From positions 1 through 57,572 of the forward strand of contig NZ_JACRWD010000009.1 of assembly GCF_014306135.1 (NCBI RefSeq): 57,572 bases of DNA, read 5' to 3'. The notes beneath the pieces were generated by a model, which was given only the letters and a program-made list of their open reading frames with translations, was not told where the DNA came from and ran no database searches. This stretch comes from Paraclostridium hominis (lineage in GTDB: Bacteria > Bacillota > Clostridia > Peptostreptococcales > Peptostreptococcaceae). A program made the position numbers and the translations under genes. Of this stretch, positions 16,460 to 22,985 are shown piece by piece (within the stretch, counting starts at the first letter, position 1; every line of letters starts with the position of its first letter).

Positions 16460-16891
16460 CTATTCACCACCCTTTACTTCTAAATCTTCACGCTTCACAA
16501 ACTTACATTTAACTGGAAGTTTATGCATCGCAAGTCTCATTGCTTCTCTAGCTTTATCTTCAGAAACACCTGCTAATTCGAACATTACTCTTCCTGGTTT
16601 TACTACTGCTACCCAGTATTCTGGTGAACCTTTACCAGCACCCATACGAGTTTCTGCAGGTTTTCTTGTTACTGGTTTATGAGGGAATATCTTTATCCAA
16701 ACTTTTCCCCCTCTTTTTATATATCTAGTCATAGCTATTCTGGCAGCTTCTATTTGGTTAGAAGTTATCCAAGATGGCTCTAAAGCAACTAAACCGAACT
16801 CTCCGTAAGTAACTTTGTTACCTTTGTGAGCTTTTCCAGCTAAGCTACCTCTGTGTACTCTACGACGTTTTACTCTTTTTGGCATTAACAT
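16460..16891 (-). CDS. rplP: 50S ribosomal protein L16
   Basis: 143 residues. The diagnostic opening is MLMPKRVKRRRVHRGSLAGKA, and the functional blocks ITSNQIEAARIAMTRYIKRGGKVWIKIFPHKPVTRKPAETRMGAGKGSPEYWVAVVKPGRVMFE are intact. L16 positions the elbow of A-site tRNA and is needed for peptidyl transferase activity. The ATG has an AAGGAGG ribosome binding site. Confidence 0.98.
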   Translation of the reverse strand: MLMPKRVKRRRVHRGSLAGKAHKGNKVTYGEFGLVALEPSWITSNQIEAARIAMTRYIKRGGKVWIKIFPHKPVTRKPAETRMGAGKGSPEYWVAVVKPGRVMFELAGVSEDKAREAMRLAMHKLPVKCKFVKREDLEVKGGE

Positions 16892-16924
16892 GAGTATTTT
16901 CCTCCTTCCTTAACTGTGCTTTAA

Positions 16925-17713
16925 TTAAGCTTGTTTGTTTTCAGTTCTTTGAGGTCTTTGTCCTCTGTTGTTTCTTCTGTTGTTGTCTCTTCTATCGTTT
17001 CTTCTATCGTTTCTTCTGTTATCTCTTCTATCTCTTCTGTTGTTATCTCTTCTATCTTCTCTTGGATTTACACCGTTTCTAGTTGGTAAAACTTCTCCGT
17101 TGCATATCCAAACTTTGATACCAGTTTTTCCATAAGTAGTATTTGCTTCAGCAAATCCAAACTCTATGTCAGATCTTATAGTTTGAAGAGGTACATTTCC
17201 TTCGCTGTATCCTTCAGTTCTAGCCATTTCAGCTCCACCTAATCTACCAGAAGCAGATACCTTTATACCTTTAACTCCTGACTTCATAGCTCTTTGTATA
17301 GCTTGCTTCATAGCTCTTCTGAAAGCAACCCTTCTTTCTATAGCTAAAGCTATATTTTCTGCTACTAATTGAGCATCTTTATCTGGGTTTCTAACTTCTA
17401 CTATGTTAACTATAACATTTTTCTTAGTCATTTTTTCTAACTCAGCTTTAAGAGCTTCTATTCCAGCTCCACCTTTACCTATAACTACACCTGGCTTAGC
17501 AACGTGTAAGTCTAGCTTTAATTTGTTTGCTGATCTTTCTATTTCTATTTTAGCAACACCAGCTGAGTATAATTTATTCTTTAAGAATTTACGTACATTA
17601 TGGTCTTCTAATAATAAGTTTCCGAACTCTTTTTTATCAGTAGCGAACCATCTTGAGTCCCAGTCCTTTATAACACCGACTCTTAAACCGTGTGGATTAA
17701 CCTTTTGACCCAT
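16925..17713 (-). CDS. rpsC: 30S ribosomal protein S3 with an Arg/Asp/Asn-rich tail
   Basis: 262 residues, longer than the about 220 common in bacteria. The N-terminal MGQKVNPHGLRVGVIKDWDSRWFA, the KH domain with VIGKGGAGIEALKAEL and the C-terminal domain to GEVLPTRNGVNPRED are normal. From about residue 217 there is a tail of about 45 residues made of RRDNNRRDRRDN-type repeats. It is encoded by short imperfect tandem repeats at about 16965-17065. S3 forms part of the mRNA entry helicase. Similar tails occur in some clostridial S3 proteins; the function is unknown to me. Confidence 0.97.
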   Translation of the reverse strand: MGQKVNPHGLRVGVIKDWDSRWFATDKKEFGNLLLEDHNVRKFLKNKLYSAGVAKIEIERSANKLKLDLHVAKPGVVIGKGGAGIEALKAELEKMTKKNVIVNIVEVRNPDKDAQLVAENIALAIERRVAFRRAMKQAIQRAMKSGVKGIKVSASGRLGGAEMARTEGYSEGNVPLQTIRSDIEFGFAEANTTYGKTGIKVWICNGEVLPTRNGVNPREDRRDNNRRDRRDNRRNDRRNDRRDNNRRNNRGQRPQRTENKQA

Positions 17714-17734
17714 TTGTTTCCCTCCTATCTGTTA

Positions 17735-18070
17735 TTATTTTCTTTCTTTAAGAACTACCTCTATGTGAGAAGTTCTCTTTCTTATCATAGTTGCACGACC
17801 CATAGCTCTAGGCATGAATCTCTTCATAGTTGGCCCTTGATTAGCAACTATTGAAGCTATATATAATTTTTCAACATCCATTTCGTGATTGTTTTCTGCA
17901 TTAGCTTTTGCTGACTTTACAACCTTAGCTATTATTGAAGCAGCTCCTCTTGGAGTGTACTTTAATATTGCTAAAGCTTCGTCAACATTCTTTCCTCTAA
18001 CAAGGCCGCATATTTGACCTGCTTTTCTAGGTGATACACGTACGTATTTAGCAGTAGCTTTTGCTTCCAT
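17735..18070 (-). CDS. rplV: 50S ribosomal protein L22
   Basis: 111 residues. ATAKYVRVSPRKAGQICGLVRGKNVDEALAILKYTPRGAASIIAKVVKSAKANAENN and the C-terminal beta-hairpin GPTMKRFMPRAMGRATMIRKRTSHIEVVL are canonical. The hairpin lines the exit-tunnel constriction where macrolide-resistance insertions occur; the sequence looks undisturbed. It sits between rpsS and rpsC. Confidence 0.98.
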   Translation of the reverse strand: MEAKATAKYVRVSPRKAGQICGLVRGKNVDEALAILKYTPRGAASIIAKVVKSAKANAENNHEMDVEKLYIASIVANQGPTMKRFMPRAMGRATMIRKRTSHIEVVLKERK

Positions 18071-18102
18071 TACAAATTCCTCCTTCCTCAGTTAGATCTT
18101 AA

Positions 18103-18384
18103 TTATTTTCTCTTATTAGATTTTTCGTCGTCCTTGTGCCCTTTGAAAGTTCTTGTAGGAACGAATTCACCTAATTTGTGTCCAACCATATCTTCTGTTA
18201 TATAAACTGGCACATGCTTTCTTCCATCATGTACAGCTATTGTATGTTCAACCATTTGTGGGAATATAGTTGAAGATCTTGACCAAGTTTTTATAACTTC
18301 TTTATTTCCAGAAGCGTTCATATCTTCTATCTTCTTTAAAAGTCTTGCATGTATAAAAGGTCCTTTTTTAGTTGATCTTGACAT
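18103..18384 (-). CDS. rpsS: 30S ribosomal protein S19
   Basis: 93 residues. SRSTKKGPFIHARLLKKIE opens the protein; KTWSRSSTIFPQMVEHTIAVHDGRKHVPVYITEDMVGHKLGEFVPTRTFKGH is the conserved core. S19 sits in the 30S head and forms bridge B1a with L5. It follows rplB with a 33-base gap. Confidence 0.98.
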   Translation of the reverse strand: MSRSTKKGPFIHARLLKKIEDMNASGNKEVIKTWSRSSTIFPQMVEHTIAVHDGRKHVPVYITEDMVGHKLGEFVPTRTFKGHKDDEKSNKRK

Positions 18385-18417
18385 TTTATTTCCTCCTTTC
18401 GAGCAAAAGTAAATCTA

Positions 18418-19248
18418 TTACTTAGTTCTTCTTGATACTATTAACTTATCAGAAGCTTTATTTTTCTTTCTAGTTTTGTATCCAAGTGCTGGTTTACCCC
18501 AAGGAGTAACTGGATTAGCTCTACCTATTGGAGATCTACCTTCCCCTCCACCGTGTGGATGGTCACAAGGGTTCATTACAGAACCTCTAACTGTAGGTCT
18601 TATACCCATATGTCTTTTTCTACCAGCTTTACCTATAACAACATTACCGTGTTCTAAGTTTCCAACTTGTCCTATAGTAGCTTTACAGTTTATGCTTACT
18701 AATCTCATCTCTCCAGATGGTAATCTTAATAATGCATTTTTGCCTTCTTTAGCCATTAATTGAGCAGATGCTCCAGCAGATCTAACTAACTGAGCTCCTT
18801 TTCCTGGCTTTAATTCTACGTTGTGTACTACTGTACCAACTGGCATATCTTTTAATGCCATTGCGTTACCTGGCTTTATGTCTGCTTCAGGTCCTGATAA
18901 TAAAGTATCTCCAACTTGTATTCCAACTGGAGCTAATATATATCTCTTTTCACCATCAGCATAGTTTAATAATGCTATGTTAGCAGTTCTATTTGGATCA
19001 TACTCAACAGTAGCAACTTTTGCAGGTATTCCATCTTTATTTCTCTTGAAATCTATTATTCTATATTTTCTTCTGTTTCCTCCACCTCTGTGACGAACAG
19101 TTATTTTACCATGTACGTTTCTACCAGAATTTTTCTTTAATGAAACTAAAAGAGATTTTTCTGGTTCGTTACAAGTTATTTCATCAGAAACTAAAACTGT
19201 CATTTGTCTTAAGGCAGGAGAAGTTGGTCTAAACTTTTTTATAGCCAT
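18418..19248 (-). CDS. rplB: 50S ribosomal protein L2
   Basis: 276 residues. The two central SH3/OB-like domains and the C-terminal segment RPTVRGSVMNPCDHPHGGGEGRSPIGR, with the conserved histidine of HPHGGG close to the peptidyl transferase centre, are intact. L2 is a primary 23S rRNA binder needed for subunit association. It lies between rplW and rpsS in S10-operon order. Confidence 0.98.
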   Translation of the reverse strand: MAIKKFRPTSPALRQMTVLVSDEITCNEPEKSLLVSLKKNSGRNVHGKITVRHRGGGNRRKYRIIDFKRNKDGIPAKVATVEYDPNRTANIALLNYADGEKRYILAPVGIQVGDTLLSGPEADIKPGNAMALKDMPVGTVVHNVELKPGKGAQLVRSAGASAQLMAKEGKNALLRLPSGEMRLVSINCKATIGQVGNLEHGNVVIGKAGRKRHMGIRPTVRGSVMNPCDHPHGGGEGRSPIGRANPVTPWGKPALGYKTRKKNKASDKLIVSRRTK

Positions 19249-19279
19249 CTGTTTTCCCTCCTTCGTTTATTAAGGTCAA

Positions 19280-19570
19280 TTACATACCTTGGAAGAATTC
19301 TATTTCTTTGCTATCAGCAGCTAATTTAACTACTGCTTTCTTGAAACTTGCAGTTCTTCCTTCGTATCTACCCATTCTCTTAACTTTTCCATCGTAGTTT
19401 AAAGTATTTACTCTGTCAACTTTAACTCCGAATATGCTTTCTACAGCTTTCTTTATTTCAGTTTTGTTTGCGCTTTTAGCAACAACAAAAGTATATTTCT
19501 TTTCAACCATTTCAGTCATACTTTGCTCAGTTACAACTGGCTTTATTATTATATCATGTGGATTAGTCAT
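19280..19570 (-). CDS. rplW: 50S ribosomal protein L23
   Basis: 96 residues. NPHDIIIKPVVTEQSMTEMVEKKYTFVVAKSANKTEIKKAVESIFGVKVDRVNTLNYDGKVKRMGRYEGRTASFKKAVVKL matches the short Gram-positive L23. It is the tunnel-exit docking site for trigger factor and SRP. Its start codon overlaps the rplD stop by one base, implying coupled translation. Confidence 0.98.
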   Translation of the reverse strand: MTNPHDIIIKPVVTEQSMTEMVEKKYTFVVAKSANKTEIKKAVESIFGVKVDRVNTLNYDGKVKRMGRYEGRTASFKKAVVKLAADSKEIEFFQGM

Positions 19571-20193
19571 TATGCGTACACCTCCTCCACTTTCTTAACC
19601 GCATCTGTAGTTATTACGAAAGTATCGTACTTTAATATGTCATAAACATTTATAGTGTTAACTGTAGCAGCTTGAACACCTTCTATGTTTCTAGCTGACT
19701 TTACAACGTTCTCGTCTTTTTCAGCTGTTACTACTAAAGCTTTCTTAGAAGCGTTTATGTTCTTTAATATTTGAGCGAACTCTTTAGTTTTTGGAGCTTC
19801 CATAGTTAAAGCATCTAAAACTATTATTTCGTTGTTTTGAACTTTAGATGATAAAGCTGATTTCATAGCTAATCTTCTAACTTTCTTTGGTAAAGTGTAT
19901 CTGTAGTTTCTTGGCTTAGGTGCAAAAGCAACTCCTCCACCAACCCATTGTACAGCTCTTATAGAACCTTGTCTAGCTCTACCAGTTCCTTTTTGTTTCC
20001 AAGGTTTTCTTCCGCCACCTCTAACTTCTGCTCTAGTTTTAGCAGATTGAGTACCTTGTCTCTTGTTTGCTAATTGATTTTTAACTACTTCGTATAATAC
20101 GTGCTCGTTAACTTCAACACCGAATATAGCTTCTGCTAATTCGATTTCTCCAACATTTTGTCCATTAACATTTAATATATTTAATTTTGGCAT
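19570..20193 (-). CDS. rplD: 50S ribosomal protein L4
   Basis: 207 residues. The tunnel loop is seen in KRQGTQSAKTRAEVRGGGRKPWKQKGTGRARQGSIRAVQWVGGGVAFAPKPRNYRYTLPKKVRRLAMKSALSSK. L4 extends into the exit tunnel and in enterobacteria represses the S10 operon. That raises the question of what regulates the long leader before rpsJ here. Placement between rplC and rplW is canonical. Confidence 0.98.
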   Translation of the reverse strand: MPKLNILNVNGQNVGEIELAEAIFGVEVNEHVLYEVVKNQLANKRQGTQSAKTRAEVRGGGRKPWKQKGTGRARQGSIRAVQWVGGGVAFAPKPRNYRYTLPKKVRRLAMKSALSSKVQNNEIIVLDALTMEAPKTKEFAQILKNINASKKALVVTAEKDENVVKSARNIEGVQAATVNTINVYDILKYDTFVITTDAVKKVEEVYA

Positions 20194-20221
20194 TGTGCTT
20201 CCTCCTTTCTTAGGTTAGTTA

Positions 20222-20851
20222 TTATTTAGAAGCCTTTACTGCTTCTTTTATAGTTACTATTGAACCTTTAGCTCCTGGTATAGCACCTTTAACTAATATA
20301 AGGTTCTTTTCAGCATCTACTCTAACTACTTCTAAGTTTTGAACAGTTACTGTAACGCTACCCATGTGACCAGCTAGTTTTTTGTTTTTGAAAACTCTAC
20401 CTGGGAAAGAACATGCTCCCATTGAACCTGGTCTTCTGTGGTATCTAGAACCGTGAGATTCAGGACCTCTAGATTGTCCATGTCTCTTTATAGGACCTTG
20501 GAATCCCTTACCTTTACTTGTTCCAGTAACATCTATTACTTCTCCAGCTGCAAATATGTCAGCTTTTATTTCTTGTCCTACTGAAAACTCTTCAACAGAA
20601 TCCATTCTGAATTCTTTTAAGTGTTTCTTTAATACGTTAGCAGCAGCAAGATGTCCTTTTTGAGGCTTGTTTAAAGATTTCTCTTTAGCATCTACAAAAC
20701 CTACTTGAACTGCATTGTATCCTTCTTTTTCTGTTGTTTTTATTTGAGTAACCACTACTGGTCCAGCTTCAACAACAGTTACAGGTACTACATTCCCTGC
20801 TTCAGTGAATATTTGAGTCATTCCTAACTTCTTACCTAATATTCCTTTCAT
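20222..20851 (-). CDS. rplC: 50S ribosomal protein L3
   Basis: 209 residues. KGILGKKLGMTQIFTEAGNVVPVTVVEAGP at the N terminus and VTGTSKGKGFQGPIKRHGQSRGPESHGSRYHRRPGSMGACSFPGRVFKNKKLAGHMG in the middle are diagnostic. The loop approaching the peptidyl transferase centre, where pleuromutilin/linezolid resistance changes map, is present without obvious alteration. A 91-base spacer with two hairpins separates it from rpsJ. Confidence 0.98.
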   Translation of the reverse strand: MKGILGKKLGMTQIFTEAGNVVPVTVVEAGPVVVTQIKTTEKEGYNAVQVGFVDAKEKSLNKPQKGHLAAANVLKKHLKEFRMDSVEEFSVGQEIKADIFAAGEVIDVTGTSKGKGFQGPIKRHGQSRGPESHGSRYHRRPGSMGACSFPGRVFKNKKLAGHMGSVTVTVQNLEVVRVDAEKNLILVKGAIPGAKGSIVTIKEAVKASK

Positions 20852-20877
20852 ATCGCACCTCCTATAATCTTACAGCG

Positions 20878-20934
20878 GATTATGTTTTATCATAATCATT
20901 CTAAGATAGTTGCCTTATAGGATCGTATCTTAGA
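20878..20934 (-). promoter_or_regulatory. Two tandem hairpins between rpsJ and rplC
   Basis: The rpsJ-rplC spacer contains TCTAAGATA/TATCTTAGA (perfect 9-bp arms, 20900-20934) and GATTATG/CATAATC (perfect 7-bp arms with a six-base loop, 20878-20897). The second ends a few bases from the rplC ribosome binding site. No T run follows, so these are not simple terminators. Possible roles are RNA processing, transcript stabilisation or translational control of rplC. Structure is seen; function is inferred. Confidence 0.5.
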
Positions 20935-20942
20935 GGCTTATC

Positions 20943-21254
20943 TTATAACTTTATTTCTATATCAACACCAGCTGGTAAGTCTAACTTCATTAATGAGTCA
21001 ACTGTCTTAGGTGTTGGGTTTGCTATGTCTATTAATCTCTTGTGAGTTCTTATTTCGAATTGCTCTCTAGAGTCCTTATACTTGTGTACAGCTCTTAATA
21101 TAGTTACAACTTGCTTTTCAGTTGGTAGTGGCACAGGTCCTGAAACTTGTGATCCAGCTTTTTTAGCAGTTTCAACTATTTTCCCAGCTGAAAAATCTAA
21201 TAATTTGTGATCATATGACTTTAATCTTATTCTTATTTTTCCATTGTTAGCCAT
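20943..21254 (-). CDS. rpsJ: 30S ribosomal protein S10 (NusE)
   Basis: 103 residues. KIRIRLKSYDHKLLDFSAGKIVETAKKAGSQVSGPVPLPTEKQVVTILRAVHKYKDSREQFEIRTHKRLIDI is typical. S10 is a 30S head protein and also, as NusE, pairs with NusB in antitermination on rRNA operons. It is the first gene of the S10-spc-alpha superoperon, behind a leader of about 280 bases and a strong promoter. Confidence 0.98.
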   Translation of the reverse strand: MANNGKIRIRLKSYDHKLLDFSAGKIVETAKKAGSQVSGPVPLPTEKQVVTILRAVHKYKDSREQFEIRTHKRLIDIANPTPKTVDSLMKLDLPAGVDIEIKL

Positions 21255-21530
21255 TTTAGTTTCCCTCCTTTATCGTACGTTTAATTTTTTTAGTTACGCA
21301 CGACTGATACCGATACACAGTTCCGGGTGTGTTGTGTTTTTATCAAATCGGCATCTCGTCGCCTATCTCTAGGATATTACTTTACTTTTTCTTACATTTC
21401 GCATCTCTCAAGCACACTATTATATTTTATATTATTTTTTACTGTTTTTCAAGTTTTTTTTATAATTTTACAAAATATTTTTTGTATGTAAATCTTACTA
21501 CAAAACTTGTGTTGAGAATCTTAACGGGTA
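21255..21530 (-). promoter_or_regulatory. Long structured leader of the S10 operon
   Basis: No ORF is supported in this stretch. The minus-strand RNA carries a hairpin next to the rpsJ ribosome binding site (TCGTGCGT/ACGTACGA, 21273-21303). A two-part hairpin lies upstream (outer CCGAT/ATCGG, inner ACACA/TGTGT around CCCGGAAC, 21310-21351). The rest is A/T-rich, with a possible second TATAAT near 21425. A leader this long before rpsJ suggests autogenous control, but I do not recognise a named family. Confidence 0.5.
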
Positions 21531-21537
21531 CTAGGTT

Positions 21538-21566
21538 AGTATATCTTTTTTAAGTACTTTTGTCAA
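21538..21566 (-). promoter_or_regulatory. S10 superoperon promoter
   Basis: Minus-strand -35 TTGACA (21561-21566, perfect) and -10 TATACT (21538-21543, one mismatch) are spaced by exactly 17 bases. They lie about 285 bases before rpsJ and beyond the terminator of tuf copy 1. This is among the strongest sigma-A promoters in the window. Confidence 0.85.
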
Positions 21567-21642
21567 CAAGTTTTATCCTTCCAATGTTTAGTTAAATATT
21601 TTTCTTTATATAAATATCTCCTATAAGCTTTTTACAAATAAA

Positions 21643-21673
21643 AAAGAGAAAGATGAATTTCATCTTTCTCTTT
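21643..21673 (-). terminator. Intrinsic terminator after tuf copy 1
   Basis: A long stem (AAAGAGAAAGATGAA / TTCATCTTTCTCTTT) lies just downstream of the first tuf gene, with T residues following on the minus strand. It separates the str operon from the S10 promoter. Confidence 0.85.
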
Positions 21674-21693
21674 ATTTATATTAGAATAAGAGA

Positions 21694-22887
21694 TTACTCT
21701 ATTATAGAAGCAACAACACCTGATGCTACTGTTCTTCCACCTTCTCTTATTGCGAATCTTAATCCTTCTTCTATTGCTATTGAGTTTATTAACTCTATAG
21801 TCATTTGGATGTTATCTCCAGGCATAACCATTTCAGTTCCTTCTGGTAACTTACAAGCTCCTGTTACGTCAGTTGTTCTGAAGTAGAATTGTGGTCTATA
21901 TCCATCGAAGAATGGAGTATGTCTTCCACCTTCTTCTTTCTTTAATACGTATACTTCTGCATTGAACTTAGTGTGAGGCTTAACAGTTCCTGGCTTAGCT
22001 AAAACTTGTCCTCTTTCTATTTCATTTCTTTGTATACCTCTTATTAATGCTCCTATGTTATCTCCAGCTTGTGCTTGGTCTAATAACTTTCTAAACATTT
22101 CTACTCCTGTTACTACTAACTTTCTTGGCTCGTCAGCTAATCCAACTAACTCAACTTCGTCTTGTACTTTTAATACTCCTCTTTCAACTCTACCTGTAGC
22201 AACTGTTCCTCTTCCTGTTATAGAGAATACGTCTTCTACTGGCATTAAGAAGTCTTTATCTACATCTCTCTCTGGAGCTGGTATATATTCGTCTATTTGC
22301 TCGAATAATTCAACTATTCTGTCTCCCCACTCTGAAGAAGAATCTTGTAATGCCATTAAAGCAGATCCTCTTACTATTGGAGTGTCATCTCCTGGGAATT
22401 CGTACTCGTTTAATAAGTCTCTAACTTCCATTTCAACTAACTCTAATAATTCTTCGTCGTCTACCATATCACATTTGTTTAAGAATACTACTATGTATGG
22501 TACACCAACTTGTCTTGATAATAATATATGCTCTCTTGTTTGAGGCATTGGTCCATCTGTTGCTGAACATACTAATATAGCACCGTCCATTTGAGCAGCA
22601 CCTGTTATCATGTTCTTAACGTAGTCAGCGTGTCCTGGGCAGTCAACGTGAGCGTAGTGTCTGTTTGGAGTTTCGTATTCAACGTGTGCAGTTGATATTG
22701 TGATTCCTCTTTCTCTTTCTTCTGGAGCTTTATCTATGTTAGCGAAATCTACTGCTTCTCCTAATTGATATCTATCGTATAATGTTTTTGTTATAGCTGC
22801 AGTTAATGTAGTTTTACCGTGGTCAACGTGACCTATTGTTCCTATATTAACGTGTGGCTTATTTCTTTCAAATTTAGCTTTAGCCAT
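21694..22887 (-). CDS. tuf: Elongation factor Tu, copy 1
   Basis: 397 residues. GTP-binding motifs GHVDHGKT (G1, about 19-26), DCPGHADYVKNMITG (G3), NKCD (G4) and GSAL (G5) are intact, followed by the two beta-barrel domains. EF-Tu delivers aminoacyl-tRNA to the ribosome and is the target of kirromycin-type drugs. It is the last gene of the str operon, 98 bases after fusA, behind a 26-bp palindrome. Its protein is identical to that of the second copy at 37493-38686. Confidence 0.98.
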   Translation of the reverse strand: MAKAKFERNKPHVNIGTIGHVDHGKTTLTAAITKTLYDRYQLGEAVDFANIDKAPEERERGITISTAHVEYETPNRHYAHVDCPGHADYVKNMITGAAQMDGAILVCSATDGPMPQTREHILLSRQVGVPYIVVFLNKCDMVDDEELLELVEMEVRDLLNEYEFPGDDTPIVRGSALMALQDSSSEWGDRIVELFEQIDEYIPAPERDVDKDFLMPVEDVFSITGRGTVATGRVERGVLKVQDEVELVGLADEPRKLVVTGVEMFRKLLDQAQAGDNIGALIRGIQRNEIERGQVLAKPGTVKPHTKFNAEVYVLKKEEGGRHTPFFDGYRPQFYFRTTDVTGACKLPEGTEMVMPGDNIQMTIELINSIAIEEGLRFAIREGGRTVASGVVASIIE

Positions 22888-22900
22888 TTTGAATTCCTCC
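21694..22900 (-). repeat. tuf direct repeat, copy A
   Basis: The sequence from the stop codon to the shared ribosome binding site (GAATTCCTCCCTT on the plus strand) matches 37493-38699 with no difference that I could see by eye. Similarity ends sharply on both sides. This is the pattern of a duplicated gene kept identical by gene conversion. Confidence 0.85.
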
Positions 22901-22922
22901 CTTTAATATTGGTTTATTTTGT

Positions 22923-22948
22923 GTAAGACGAGGAATTCCTCGTCTTAC
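22923..22948 (-). promoter_or_regulatory. 26-bp perfect palindrome between fusA and tuf
   Basis: GTAAGACGAGGAA followed at once by its complement makes a perfect 26-bp palindrome. It lies 37 bases after the fusA stop and 35 bases before the tuf ribosome binding region. No T run follows on the minus strand. A TATAAT lies just upstream (about 22957-22962), so the hairpin would be near the 5' end of a tuf-only transcript. A processing or stabilising hairpin is plausible; a terminator is less so. Confidence 0.55.
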
Positions 22949-22985
22949 TTATTTATTATATACAAAATTAATTAAAATTAATTAA

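Noticed and set aside
21694..22900. tuf repeat as part of a mobile element
   Set aside because: No transposase, terminal inverted repeats or target duplication; the repeat boundaries coincide with the gene and its ribosome binding site, which fits a duplicated tuf.
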